The translations under genes were made by a program, and so were the position numbers. This document shows, in pieces, positions 23,449-36,789 of a DNA stretch of 64,000 nucleotides. The first letter of the stretch is position 1. Each line of letters begins with the position of its first letter. This DNA comes from Chlorokybus atmophyticus (taxonomy: Eukaryota; Streptophyta; Chlorokybophyceae; Chlorokybales; Chlorokybaceae): the NCBI GenBank assembly GCA_009103225.1, contig RHPI01003169.1, forward strand, positions 162,899-226,898. The letters are read 5' to 3'. The notes beneath the pieces were generated by a model. The model worked only from the letters and a program-made list of their open reading frames with translations, was not told the DNA's origin and made no database searches.

Positions 23449-25150
23449 TCAGAGGAGGTGGCTGCTGACGATGTTGCGGCTTCCCCTCGAACTCATCGGA
23501 ATGGTTGAGTACGTGACGGAGTGCTGGTGTCTCTCGTGCGCTTTGGAGCCATCAGCGCCCAACGGGTAGAATAGCAGGCGCGGTAGTCCTGCTCCTTGTC
23601 TTGTCTTCCTCCAAGCGTGCCATATGCGCCATGAGGGCAGCCATATGGTCATCAGCTGGCAGGTAGGCTGGAGCCTTGGCGCCAACAACAGCAGCGCGGA
23701 GACGTCCTTCCAGTCCCTTGCGCTGAGGAGGACGATTTTCCCCCCTGTAGCCTTGCTCTTCCTTGCGAGCATTGGCGTAGTTGTTGGTGTTGTTATGGCC
23801 TCCGGTATGGTTGCTGTTGTAGCCATCAGAGTTGTTGCCGTTGTGGCCTCCAGTGTTGTTGCTGTTGTAGCCACCAGAGTTGTTGCCGTTGTGGCCTCCA
23901 GTGTTGTTGCTGTTGTAGCAAGCAGAGTTGTTGCCGTTGTAGCTGCTGGCGGGTCTCGACTCAGGGAACTTGAGCCAGCAGACCAACTCCAAGTGGCCTG
24001 TCTTGTGACAGTGGTCGCAAACCAGAGTTGAGTACTCTTCGGTGCACTCCTTTTGGTAGTGCCCATGCCGTCCATATCAATGACACAGCACAGGGGCAGG
24101 CAAAGCAGTATGCGCTGGCGGTTTCCCTTTGTCGCGTGCTGGTGGAGCGTCCCGGCCACGCTCGCGGCGAGGAGGCTCGGCAATTGTGCTGACTACAGGC
24201 CGTGAGGCGCTGCGGTTGGTGTCCAGCATTGCCTTCTCATACACCAAGCGCTTATGGATGGCTTGTGCAGTCCCGAAAGCTTCCTTAAGCGTGTAGCCAA
24301 GGGGCCTGCTGTAGTTCAGGGTTAGGCGCGTCGTCTCGCTCAAGGTGGCATCCAACTCATTGACATATACCACTGCAGCAGCCTCGTCACTGACGATCTT
24401 ATAGTCAGTGTCCTTCAACAGTCCCTCCAGTCTGGAGTACAGGCGTAGGGGGTCCTCATTGGGCTTGCGTCGGAACCGCCTCAACTCCTCCACTTTGCTA
24501 GTGGTCTGCGGTGGGAAGGTGCGACGAAGTGCAGCGTATTGATCCTTGAGGGGAGAGTTAGAGATGGCGGCACCTACAATGATGGCTGGTGCGCACAGTG
24601 CGACTGACCCGAGGGTGAAAGCACTGCCTCCCGCACGAGAGCCAGGTGTTGCCAAAGGTAGAGGTGTGCCCACCTCAACAGCTGCAGTTCGCTGTTCTTC
24701 AAGGATGGCAGCAGAGCGGTCCAAGATCCGTGCCTGTCGCGCGGCCGTCTTTATTTCAATCTCTGCAGGGGTCAGGTTGACGATCATCAACTCAGGTTCA
24801 TCCTCCTCTGCTCTGTCAATGGCTGCCGCTATAAACAACGCGGTGACTGCAGCGGGAGTGGTCGGTGGAAAGACGGCTGCTGAGCTGTGCAGTGACGCAG
24901 ATGCTATGGTTCTGACGAGCTCGCCATAGCCATCAACTCGATGCAGTTCAGCAACAGACTTCCAGACATCATGTGCTTCATGGTCTAGATACTGAGCAGC
25001 AATATGAAAAGGAATCTCATCTGACCAGTCTTTGTTCTTCAAAGCCTGCTGTCGCATCTTAGAATGGAACTTGCTGATGAATTTGGCCAGCGAGGTAGTG
25101 CCAGCACATCCGAAAAAGCGCAGGGACGTGGTTGAGCTGGAAAACTCCAT
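23449..25150 (-). pseudogene. GD3 gag polyprotein
   Basis: ATG at 25150 opens 357 codons containing FISKFHSKMRQQALKNK, EIPFHIAAQYLDHEAHDVW (capsid) and VEELRRFRRKPNEDPLRLYS. The frame stops inside the first zinc knuckle (LCH*YGRHGHYQKEC, near 24080). A second knuckle follows (CDHCHKTGHLELVC), then a 16-residue repeat rich in Asn, Gly, Tyr and His. One stop and one or two shifts separate it from a complete gag. Confidence 0.8.
23800..23950 (-). repeat. 48-base coding tandem repeat in GD3 gag
   Basis: About three copies of a 48-base unit coding for YNSNNTGGHNGNNSGG-like text in the nucleocapsid tail. GD1 has fewer, diverged copies near 4100-4180. Confidence 0.7.
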
Positions 25151-25564
25151 ATCGTAGTCGTCACTATCTGACGAGGGTGGGGAAGCTCGATGTCGAGGAG
25201 TGGACAGGAACGGAGTGAAGTTGGAGACAGAATGCGAACCTCTGCTGCTATAATCGTTGCTCCCATCGCTGGTCCGCTCGTAGGTGAGATTGGAGGTTGG
25301 GCTTCAGCTGCTGAGGTCACCCTCATCTATTGAAAGAACGGGGTGGGCCTGCTCATACAGCTAGTCCATAGGTGGAAGTGTATGCAGGGTAGAGTGTTTG
25401 TGCTCTATTGCCTGTCTCGATGCCGCTACCACTCACCACACTAGTGCTCGTGTGCGCACTATGTAATGACAGTGATAACAAATGCACAAAGATGTGTCCC
25501 CAGATACAGACTGCACTATCTAATGCCGAATGCGACGCACTCACTTGAGCAAAGAGGGTGACAT

Positions 25565-26174
25565 TGTGCGTCAACAAGCCACTACTATGAGTAGTGCTGT
25601 TTACACAGTTCTTTGCATGAGCGAAAAATGTGTTACACTGTTAAGTGAGGTGAATGAGCAAGCAACACGTGGATACTATGCCCTAATTGATGCCAACAAA
25701 CACACTGCAACCAGGCATACCAATCTCACAGCAATGACAAGCACGATGCACACACGAGCATGCACATGCTCTCACACAGTGAGGGGGTTCTTGGTAGCTT
25801 GGATGGCGTGTTCGCAGTTCAAGTCGTTTCACAAGCTTCTTAGCTTCCTCACTCACAGTGTCACCAGCTGATCCGGTGAACCTTGTGACTACTTATACAA
25901 GTGAATTCATGACTGTCGAGAACATAAGCTAACGGTCATATCGAGGCTATTTCCACAGCAATCGCCACTCGATATAGAACGCAACTTATAACTGAACTCA
26001 CAACTGAACAGCTACGCACGGTGCCTATGTAGGCTATGGTCGTGAGCTACTTTGGAGTCATGACCTGGCTACTGATCAGTGACGCGCGCGCGTTGGTATG
26101 CTGGTAGGCCGGGCGATGGGCTCGATGTCGGCATGCTCGATGAAGGCTGGTATGCGCGGGCAATAGGCATGACA
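25565..26174 (-). repeat. 5' LTR of GD3
   Basis: Reverse-oriented match to 1836-2474. TGTCATGCC starts at 26174 and the likely end is TTGACGCACA at 25565. The leader between 25564 and 25151 matches GD1 2475-2889. Confidence 0.75.
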
Positions 26175-26727
26175 ACTTACAAGGTCTTCAAACCTCTGCA
26201 CAAGGAGAGTGGTGGACACTCGGGGACTGTGCACCGTGCAGCTTGCACGTGCGCCAATTGAGCGGCTTCATGTCGCTCTTCCGCGCGAGGCGTGTGCAGT
26301 GTATTGCGCGCTGGTGTGGGCTTTGGTTTCAGCTGCGGTGGCAGCCTTACTTTGTGGGCATTAGTGCAGATGACGTGGTGCTGGCGGTAGCGGTGTGAGG
26401 ACCACAACTATGTGCGGATGTGGAATGGGCAGGGGCGATGTGTGTGATATGCTAGGCCTGGTGATAGAACTTATAGCTAGACTTCACAACTGCAATATAT
26501 ACATTTTTATAATCTCGCTATATCTCTCATTACTAATACAGCAACATTTTGACACAAAGATATGTACTGTCATCCATGCCTATCACATTGCAAACGCACA
26601 CACACGCGCAGTGCGCAAGCACACGACGTCCGCTTCCGTCGTTGGCGCTACCGGCTACACCGGTCTCCAGCCTGAGTGCCGCCACGACCGCCGCCCCACG
26701 CTCTAGGATAGTGATGCCCTGAGCACG
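26175..26727. other. Unannotated stretch right of GD3
   Basis: AT-rich in the middle. The only protein-like text is a short VVGATGYTGLQ near 26640, which is too short to assign. Confidence 0.4.
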
Positions 26728-27048
26728 CTACAGCGCGCAAGCCACGCGCTGCCTGCGCAAGGGCAAGTCACGTGCTGCCGGCGCCCTCGTAGTGCACGTG
26801 TTGATGACGTCGTGAAAACTTTCGCCTAGTGTCCCATGTATCCCGGCGGCCAAGGGATGGAAAGTGTCGATGGCGGGGTGATCGTGGTGTTTGCGCCGCT
26901 TCGCCTGCTCCGCCGCCATTGCTGCACCTCCTGGTTGCTCGCCGCACGCAGTGATGGTCACGTCAAGGAGCATGCGCGTATTGCGTGCTGATTTGGAGGC
27001 CACCAAGTTCACTCGTCTCCCCCTCGTCTCACCCGGCAGTAGGGGCAT
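26728..27048 (-). pseudogene. Retroelement pol C-terminal tail remnant
   Basis: The frame reads LLDVTITACGEQPGGAA, then EQAKRRKHHDHPAI and FHPLAAGIHGTLGESFHDVI. This resembles the DVTV...KRRKY...PFxxExxGxxG tail found at the end of many algal and plant reverse transcriptase ORFs. No RT motifs remain upstream, so it is at best a 3' fragment. Confidence 0.4.
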
Positions 27049-27517
27049 GAACCCACACTACTCCCTACTGACCAAAACACCTGCGTCACACATCACACCA
27101 TATACCTCGTCGCGCAACGCGTTATGCGTTGCTGTGCGGCACCTCCCCAAGGGACAGAGTAGGTGCGCGCCCTCGGTAAGCTGTCTATACTCTTGTCGCA
27201 TGAACAAGTACGCATGCTAACATGTGCTTTGTGGACAGTGTGCAGTGTACAGAAAGTGAACTGTATTATTTCTTCAACAGCAGCACTGTGATACTGTGCT
27301 GCTGGCAAACAAATTTTGCCAGGACCCTGCAGTTGCACATACTGGATGAGAGTGAACAGTTCCATGTATCTTTCAACGAATTTCCATTATGCTGTTGCGC
27401 ACCGTATGCTAGAAGAACACATCGGAACGCAGTAACGCTGTATATTATCAGCACAGCAAGCAACACTGCAAGTAGCGACATGGTGCAGCTGTGCTTCTAC
27501 TAATAGCTATGGTCAAC
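27049..27517. other. 3' flank of histidine kinase
   Basis: Contains the presumed 3' UTR of the kinase (minus strand) and no other supported gene. Confidence 0.4.
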
Positions 27518-30500
27518 TCATCTTGACGACAACTGCCTACTATGTCTTATTTGGCTGTCCAGCTCTACACTCCTGTTATGCTGACTCGATCGTGGTGACG
27601 CAGGGTTGCTTTTTGTGCTAGCTGCCCCATCACGATGAGGCCCAACAAGGCGTTTGATTGTACTCACCAGTAAACTAGCATTCACCGGTTTGCACAAGTA
27701 GTCATTCATGCCAACTTCCAAGCAGTGGTCCCGATCACTGGCCAAAGCATGTGCCTGCGAGTTGGGAGGAACATGTCAGGGTATGCAATTGGCAGACATG
27801 ACTCCGCAGTTGCTCAAGCAAAACGTTTCACACCGTGAGGGCAACAATCGGTGTCTGCTTCGGAGCATCCTTCTCAAGCTTCCTTATCTCTGCAGTAGCC
27901 TGGTAGCCGTCTTGCACAGGCATTGCGCAATCCATCTGTCATGCACATGGCATCATGTCAGATATACGCGGCTGCACCAGCATCCAAGATTGACCATAAG
28001 CCATACCAGTATGATGTCAAACGAGCGTTCTGTCACGGCAGCTACGGCCTGACTGCCATCATCGACCACTGCAACAGTCGCCCCCATTTTCTCCAGCATT
28101 GCACGGACCCACCGTTGATTCATGACATTGTCTGGAGTGGCATACCAAGAGTCAGTAACCTCAGCATAGTTAATCTGTCGGAGAGTCAGCACGGGCATCC
28201 TTGCTAGTATGATGTACCTTCTGCCACAAGGATGCGGCATTCCCTGAGAGCGTTGGGGTCAAGGCGACTACCGGAGGGCTTTGTAGTGGCGGGGCTGGAA
28301 TGCACAATGGCTGGCGATCGATCGGGGGAAGGCTGTGATGATACTGACGGGGGCCCAGGATCGGAATGTTCTGAGGTACTCAGATTCACCTGCAGTGCCT
28401 GTGGCGCTCGCAGGCCACCTTTCTTCTCAGGCTGTTCATGATGTGACTGCAGCAATTGTTTGCCTGACTGCTCGCCTGGCAACAGCGGCAACGGCTGCAT
28501 GGTTGCTGGCAGCTCAGCAACCAGCCCGCCAGCTTGCGACGGGTCTCGCCCATCTGGCGCATCTGCTGTCGCATCGGCATCTGGCATCAGTTCTTTCAAG
28601 CAACCAGGAGGTCGGTCATTTGCCAGAGGACTTGAGTCTGCTACCCAGCGTTCCAGCAACTCCATCATTCGCAGCAGGTGCAACGGCTTGTTGATAACAA
28701 CCGCTCGCTTGCCAAGACCCCTGTACAATGCCTGCACACAAACAGCAGTGAGTGACAATTACTAAGGCTCCAACAAAAGAGGCTGGTCCAGCGGTAGGCA
28801 CTGCGAAAGGCGCGCGGGCTTGATCTCACCTTGCGCAGCACACTAGGCGATGTGAAAGAGATGAGGAACGCCATGCAGGTTTCCTCAGGGACGACTTTGG
28901 CGAGCTCAACAACTGCTTCTGTAATGGTGTCAACACCATCTTTACTAGTACCTATCAGCCTAGGCTCAACGGCCAGAAGACATTTGCCTTGCAACAGGCT
29001 TGTCTGCCTCAGCATGTCCTGTCACAACATAATCATATCAGAACCCAAGGCCAAAGGCAATGATTGTGACAAACTTGATGGGGACTCAGCATTAAGGTTG
29101 AGCCACTTACTTCCCAAGTGGAGGCCTGCAGCACTAGCAGACCCTGATTCCTCAGCCACTCAGCAGTCACGCTGAGACTGATTGGGTGTTGCATAGCCAA
29201 GAGAATCTGTGACAGCAAACAAGATGAGACGCTGCAGCAGGAGAGAGACAACCGCCATTCATCACAGGCGCCAGTTCAAGGTGATGTTGCTCACTTGCTG
29301 ACCGGCAACAGCGGCCGGTATCTTGCTTCTTTGGATGGTGTGCACTGTATCCGCAGACTCGCTGACAATGCCCAGCGTTAGCTGAAATGCCATCCTGCCG
29401 ACAAAGAAACAACTGTTGAGGTTGGATGCAATCAAAGAAGGAACCATGTATGACAGGAAAGGCACAATGTGAGCTTCAACAGACTGATGACAATCCATAT
29501 CAACCCAAACTTACAATGTTCCAGGTCCATCTTTATCTACAATGTTGATGCTGCCGTCCATCAACGCAACCAGCGAGCGCGCAATGCCCAGCCCAAGGCC
29601 TGTTCCACCATAGCTGCGGTGAAGGTCAGGAGAGGTTAGCCATAACGATCACACTTGTGAGAAGAAAAAGCAGAAGTAGCATAACACCCCTTGTATGCCC
29701 CCATTAAGCTGCACTGTCTACATACTTGCGAGTTGTGGAGTTGTCTGCCTGCACAAAACTCTCAAACACCTTTGCCCGTTGACTGTGAGGTATGCCAACG
29801 CCAGTATCGTCGACCTGCCAAGCACTCAAGGTGACGAGGGGCCACAAATAGGACAGACTGTAGCAGCCAACGGAAACGGCAATCAAGGGGGTACCTCAAA
29901 GTACACAGTGACTCGTTGCTTTTCCAGATCTTCATGCATCTTGTGGCCTCGAACCATGATATATCCCGCTTGCGTAAACTTCACAGCTGCCAGGCATTCT
30001 GTCAGCAACCATGGCAATAAATGATACCATGATTTCGCAAAACCCAACTTACAGTTGCTGAGCAGGTTGGTGAAGATCTGCCGGATGCGCATGGAGTCCC
30101 CAAGCATGCATGGTGGAATGTTATCTGCACCACAGACTCAGATGTCAGAGAGGCTCAAGCACTACCTTGAACAAGATGAAAGCACACGTGGCAACTTAAA
30201 GCCAATCCAGTGCATCACCTGACAGTTGCAGAATCAGCTCAACATTCTTTGCATCCGTTTGCACCGCAAACAAGTCCACCACAGCTGAGATTTCCTGCAC
30301 AACGTCAACGTGTGCAAGGTCCAAAACCATTCTCCCACTTTCGACCTTGCCGATATCCAAGATATCATTAAGAATCTGCAGGAGTTCGGAAGCACATCGC
30401 TGCACATGGGTCACTGTTGCCCGTTGATCTAGTGACAGGGCGTCTGCCAGTAGAACTTCAAGAAAGCCGAGAATGCCAGCTGCAACACCACATGCCGTAA

Positions 30501-32385
30501 GCGTCACCACCAAATATGGCAACCGTATCAGCAGGAAAGGTACATCTAGTCACTCAGAGGGTGGAATTACCCATGGGTGTCCGTAGCTCATGCGACATGT
30601 TCAGTAAGAAGGCCGACTTGATTCGACTGGACTCCTCTGCCCGCATCTTCGCTTGAAACAGTTCTGGACACAACAACAAGCCGTCATTGCCATGTAGCGG
30701 ACAGATCTTTGCCAGATTGCAAGAGCAAGCACAACTCATATGAGGAGTGTTGCACTATACACTATATACCTGCATTGAGCTCTTGCAACTCCCGCAGCTT
30801 GTTTGCGCGTTCATTTGAGACGCTAGCAGTGAACAACACCGTCAAAATAACGCTGATGACAAAGATGCCGAAGGCCACACCCGCAATGACGGCCACCACA
30901 ATTTTGCCTGTCATATGAAAGGTTGTGAACATCAGCCCGCGGCCTGGGAGCGCGCTTGCATATGAACCGGAATTGAAAGCTTACCATTGTGGTCGAATTG
31001 GCCAAGAATGGAAGCACGTGGTAGCACCGTTACCACCACAATCCCCAACTGTGGAAGAGCACAAGGGCACGCAGTGAGACAATGCCCAAAACCAAGGTTG
31101 CAGTGCAAACAAGTGAGTAAACCTGTGTAACCACTTACATCATAGAATGCGGCAGATCCAAAATCAATGTAGTAGGACTGGTTGTCAATTATAATTCCAT
31201 CCAAGAAAGTCTCGTTTGCGTCCTGTGAGCACACAGCAAAAAAGAGTAAGATCATGCCTTGAGAAAAGCTTACTAACAGTAGCGCACACACACTCACAGC
31301 GGTACACATGCACCAACCTTCAGTCCATCAAGCGTGTATCTGTGCTCAAGGTATTCGGCAGCCTGACGCACAACCCTGTCCTCACTGCTGGTTGCAGGTA
31401 TTCGAACATCGACCCCACCGACAGATGATGTTGTAGCCCCATGACTCGAAGCTATCAGAAGGCCGTCACCACTCATGACAAACATCTTGCCATTCAGATC
31501 AATTAGGCTTTGTAATGAACGGATGTATGTGCTGATAAACTCGAGGGACACAGTCGCCCCAGTGATGCCTAACACAAAACCGTCCCCGTTTTTGATGGTA
31601 GAGGCAATTAGCAGCAGGGTGGTGTTGAGGGTTGGCGACGCAACTATTGAAACGGAAACATTGGTGTCGCCAGTGAGCGATGACTGCCACCAATCTTGGC
31701 CTTCAAGTGTTGTCAGCGTACTACTCGCATTAGAATCGCGCCTCAGCAGCTGCGCTGCCCGCCCTCGCGCATCCACCTCAAATCGATTCGATGTCGCACC
31801 ATTTGCAGTGATATTGTACACAAGTAGCTGGTAGTTGGTGGGATCGGTGCCAGAGTAAAGAAAGCCCAAACCTTCCAGGGTTGCAATGCCAAACGCCAGA
31901 GATGTATTACTGCTTATGAAGTAGGACCAGCACACCTTCTCTCCAATAGTGCGCACACTTCCCCAGGAGATGTCCGGCAGCAAAGACCCAAGGGTGTAAG
32001 CAGCGGTCGACACATCTTGGCTTGCACTCTGCAAGGGCGGCAAAATTAGCGCAACTGAACAACACCACCACTGTACCAAGGCCGCGAACTGCAGCTTACC
32101 ACTAACAGGTTCTGTATGCGAGATTCTGTGCGTTGCAGGATAGAACGCCGCAGGAGAAAAGAAACTTCATTGACAGCACTTCTGGCGTAGCGTTGTGTGT
32201 ACAACCACGTCAATATCGTCACGACGGCGATGATCACAGCCAGTAGAAGCTGCAGACATTGAGAATAAGTTTCACTTACCACAGGTAAGTTCCCGCTGCA
32301 GCTATTGGCACTTTCAACAAGCTAATCACACAATGCAAGCATGCAAAACTGACCAGAGCACCAACAAGACGCAGCACCTCCTCAT
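27518..32385 (-). CDS. Hybrid sensor histidine kinase with Cache-like sensor, 20 exons
   Basis: This membrane two-component receptor senses a signal outside the membrane, phosphorylates itself on His and passes phosphate to an Asp in its own receiver. My exon model (minus): 32385-32354, 32295-32280, 32249-32100, 32028-31318, 31222-31139, 31048-30985, 30907-30770, 30663-30571, 30479-30219, 30124-30053, 29986-29895, 29814-29726, 29613-29515, 29412-29295, 29206-29111, 29003-28830, 28731-28218, 28131-28007, 27935-27834, 27754-27518. All introns are GT-AG and the frame holds for 1088 residues. Domains: TM1 about 15-33; Cache-like sensor about 40-340; TM2 about 354-380; HisKA with MSHELRTPM (His423); HATPase boxes at about 517-540 (N), 573-579 (DDTGVGI) and 602-610 (YGGTGLGLG); a degenerate receiver about 675-790; a Pro/Ser-rich linker; a receiver with E934/D935, D978 and K1032. 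The ATG is preceded in frame by a stop. The family is certain; the ligand is unknown. Confidence 0.85.
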
Positions 32386-33522
32386 CTATGTCCAAGAAGT
32401 AAAGCAAGAACAGTCAATTGGTCGAGCTGTATACTACGTCAGGCTCGTTCCAATTGACACATCATGTTGCAAATGACACCTCAAAGGCAGAGCATTCAAT
32501 GTGAATCCAACACAACCCAAATGTCATACCCGCAAGTCTGGACTGCCGAAACCCAATCCATGCACAACACAACAAATGCAGCATGCCAGCCCCTTCCCTC
32601 GAAAACGTGAGCGGGTGGGGGAAGGGCAACGACCACTGCGTAATGGCTAAGTCAGTTGTGAAGCTGCAACTTCAATGAGCTGGAGCGCTACATCTGGACA
32701 GCTGCGCACCGGAAACTTACTGGCCAGACCTCAACTGTTAGCTAGATGAGTATGAAGTTTGCGCTTCACAACTAAGTTGGCCATCAGTTCTGAAGCTCAA
32801 ACTGCACAGCCGATTTTGCACCCTGCGCTAGGTCCAGTGGTCAGCCATTGTAGTTGAGGACACCTAACTGGACAGAACGCTGAATGTCAAGGGGCCGATC
32901 AACACGTCGACACCTATCACCAAAGCGGCTCCAGCTCTACGAGCAATGCACACATCGGTTGAAGCCGCTGCTACAGAGCTAAATGCCGTGCGGATGTGAG
33001 TACAAACGGCAAGTATACAGCACTCGACAACGCCGTGGATTGAACGGCAATGCTGACAGCTTTGATACTTGTGCCATGGACGTACCATAATGGTCACCCT
33101 TGACATTAAAACGGGGTTTCTGAACCGCTTGCGGCCGCAGCAGCGCCAAGACTCCTCGTCCATCATGTCGCGCCTGGTCAAGCGGCGAAAGCCCTTACCC
33201 ATGCCCTTGGCGTCGACAGAGTCTTCACAATCAGCTGAATCTACACTCTTCCAAATGTGGTGCGCCATCCGGGCAGACCTGCTAGGCTTTCAACACGCCG
33301 GGAGCTACCCAGCACGGCGCGGCCCCATGATGCGTCCCCACGCATGCCCCTCATCACCGGGCCATCAAATCAGCCACAACCTCCCGCACCACACCGACCC
33401 CTGTCCCCGCTCCGGCCCGCTCCGCCGGCCCTCCCGCTCCACACAGCCCCGCCGCCAATCAAGCCCTAAACACTTCCGGGCACGTCCAGCCCGGCGTCGT
33501 CGTCCAGCTCAGGCGGGGTGGG
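32386..33522. other. Upstream region of the histidine kinase
   Basis: Presumed promoter/5' flank of the kinase followed by GC-richer sequence with open frames on both strands and no recognisable domain (e.g. 33069-33542 plus, 32864-33268 minus). Confidence 0.35.
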
Positions 33523-33713
33523 CTAGCTCAAGAGCAACTTGATCCGGCTCCAGATGTCGTCCAACGCCTCGCCGCCCGCCACCCTGACCACCTCCTCCTC
33601 TTCCTCCGCCGCCGCCGCCGCTTGCACTGACGCGTTGGGCTTCAACTCAGCGGCCCAGCAGCCTACGCGGGCGTAGGTACGGCCGTAGCTCAGGGCGTTG
33701 GGAGGCAGAGCAG
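33523..33713 (-). CDS. Possible terminal exon of an unknown gene
   Basis: A minus-strand frame from a possible acceptor (cag before 33713) reads LPPNALSYGRTYARVGCWAA, then an Ala run and EEEEEVVRVAGGEALDDIW, ending SRIKLLLS and TAG at 33523-33525. The GC bias and acidic, alanine-rich composition are coding-like. I do not recognise it, see no upstream exon, and rate it weak. Confidence 0.25.
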
Positions 33714-35022
33714 CTGTTAGGCTTGCGCGAACGTGAGTTGTGGGAGGAGAAAGGGTGAGCAGTTACGACGCACGAATAGGAAGGCGAACTAACGCTGCGT
33801 TGCCTGCGGACGTGCGGCTGCGGTCATCGAGCGAAGGGTCTCGTGCGGCACGCCCGTCGGAATGCAATGTACGCAATCGTAAACCGAATCGCGCATGTAT
33901 CTTCGGTGCCGCAGGTTTCTGCGCGATAATGCCGATTCTGCACCGCGTTCTCGGTTGCAATTAAATACAGCAGCCGTTGGATAGGAATCAAAGTAGTCCA
34001 GGGACATTTGCCTGGAGTCCATGTCATCACGCCCTTGCCCTCCCGCACATGCTGACGCCCATGAGAATGTAAGAATATAAACTTCCCTAACCTCTACGTG
34101 CTGCAAAACATGATTGATTGAGAAATGGCGGTCGATTGACTCCCCCTGTTGGTTAAGTGACACTTCAACGAAGCAGTTATCTGTCAGTGCGAGTCGACGC
34201 CCGTACGTGTCGGGCACGACACCGACGTTGCAACTACTCTACTCCTAGCTGCCCGGCGCGGATATCTTCGAGGCCTACACAGTACGTCTTCCAACTAGCC
34301 TGTACGGTGCCTGTGGTACAGGCTGTAGGCCTAGCCTAGGCCCACTGCGCAAGTAGCCCGCGGCGCGTGCAAGCCTTCGAGCCACCAATTAGCTATCCGT
34401 ACCCTTGATTGTAAATCAGCTATCCCTGTTGCCTTTGGGATTGATTGTCTCCGTATCATGCAATCAGTGTGCCGGGTTGCACCCTTGCAGGACACACCAG
34501 TAGCCAAGCCTGGTGTTATTACTTGAAGCCACGGTTTCGGGAGACGAAACTCGCAAGTCAATGAACTGTTCAATGCTGTCCTGTGTTTCGGTTCTTACTT
34601 GCCTGTCGCGCCGAGCCCACCTCAACGCGTGCCGCAGGGGCGCAGGCAGGGATTCGCATGCCGGGGATACGCTGTCGCAATGCTGATTCAGGATGATTGA
34701 TGGGTGCTCATTATGTGGCATGTCCGACGACGCGAGGCTGTGAAGTTCGTAGTGTGAACCTCCTATCAATGCCTGTACACAATGTGATTCAAATACAGGT
34801 ACACATTGTGACAACACATGCTCAACACCACACTGTTGATCAAGGTCCGTGTGCATGCAAGTGCAAATCACTACCGGTATGAACACTGCCAGTATAATTC
34901 ATACTCAATATATTTTGCGCTATACTGCAGTGCAGATTGATGGCGATATGCTTTAAATGCACATGGCATAATGACTTGTTTACGTATGTTATCACTCAAT
35001 ACTCTCGTTGTATTCGATATAA
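33714..35022. other. Unannotated intergenic stretch
   Basis: No gene or transposon domain seen on either strand. Composition shifts from GC-rich (33.8 kb) to AT-rich (34.9 kb). Confidence 0.4.
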
Positions 35023-35727
<705 letters not shown>

Positions 35728-35754
35728 CTCAATGCAGACAATTGACCCGTCGGA

Positions 35755-35809
35755 GGTTACAGTTGACACAGTAACCGGAGCGGCTCCGGTTACTTTACCA
35801 ACTGTAACC
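35755..35809. repeat. Nested inverted repeat
   Basis: Outer arms GGTTACAGTTG and CAACTGTAACC enclose inner arms GTAACCGGAGC and GCTCCGGTTAC with a one-base centre. All arms are perfect. Confidence 0.8.
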
Positions 35810-36054
35810 CAACGGCGGCAGGTTGCTGCCAGGGAGTCGCTGTAATTCCGCCCACATGCACTTATACAGTAAAGTTATACACAGTATATTGCTGTTTCAA
35901 CAATGTGATATCGTTTGTAACGTGTACATAATCATGAAGCGAACGTATTGTTCACATATGTGTAAAGTATGATATCATGTAGTAAAGGTCATATTGTGTA
36001 TGTCATAACATTAAAACTTTATGATAAGTGTTGATAGTATTGTGGAAATATTTA

Positions 36055-36330
36055 TCATCAACACATGCATACATATATATGCGAGCATATATCCACATAC
36101 GCATGTGAATGTAATTACACATGAGTACATATGCACATGTGTACATATGCATATTAAGATGTACATATACGTACATATACATATATAGACGTATATGTAC
36201 ATGTGTATCTGTATGAATTCGTGTATTTTTATAGATTCACATATATATGTATATATATGTGTATGCATACACATATATATGTATATATATGTGTATGCAT
36301 ACACATGTGTATGTACACATGTATACATGG
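36055..36330. repeat. AT-rich (ACATAT)n low-complexity tract
   Basis: Degenerate purine-pyrimidine alternation of ACATAT/GTATAT words. ORFs of Tyr/Ile/His/Met here are composition artefacts. Confidence 0.85.
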
Positions 36331-36789
36331 CGTGTCGCATGATCTAGGGGGAGAATTCGTGGATAGAAATGTTCATGAAACGCGCTAATTTTGGCAATCT
36401 CGCAACATCTGCTGCCACCATGTTTATGAACCTTGCCTCGCGACGGGCACGCTGTTGTCAATATTTTGCCAACTACTGTATGTTATTGGCATGGGTTACT
36501 ATGTTACAATGGTGCATTTACTCTGTTGTCAATACTTTACCAACTACTCTATGTGACTGGCATGAGTTACCACGTTACAACGCACATGGTGCTTCACTCT
36601 GTTGTATGATCTATGCCATAGTTGCGCGATGCGCAATACAATTACAAATACAAAACGACATAACATAAACATAAGTATGCTATAATAATTTTACCCATTT
36701 AAGAACAAATAATATATGTTTCGATTGGGATAAATTATGACAGCCCTCACTCATGGTAGTGTCTTTAATACCATAGCCTGGTGGTCAGG

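Larger units (their letters stand above)
20815..26174 (-). mobile_element. Ty3/Gypsy retrotransposon GD3, 5' half
   Basis: Minus-strand GD copy with 5' LTR, leader, gag, second gag-like ORF and protease. It is cut before the methyltransferase by the Copia insertion at 20815, and the 3' half is not found. Gag is much better preserved than in GD1. Confidence 0.85.

Noticed and set aside
23800-23950. CRISPR-like regular repeat array
   Set aside because: The 48-base units are contiguous without spacers and code for the gag tail.
13800-26174. GD2 and GD3 as one interrupted element
   Set aside because: Both contain the protease region, so they cannot be two parts of one copy.
26600-26705. Start of N-acetyl-glutamyl-phosphate reductase (VVGATGYTGLQ)
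   Set aside because: Only about a dozen residues of a common nucleotide-binding pattern; the frame then stops with no further similarity.
33069-33542. 157-codon plus-strand gene
   Set aside because: Arg/Pro/Ser composition from GC-rich DNA, no domain, and a competing frame on the other strand.
36011-36388. Tyr/His/Ile/Met-rich small proteins
   Set aside because: Composition artefacts of the ACATAT low-complexity tract.
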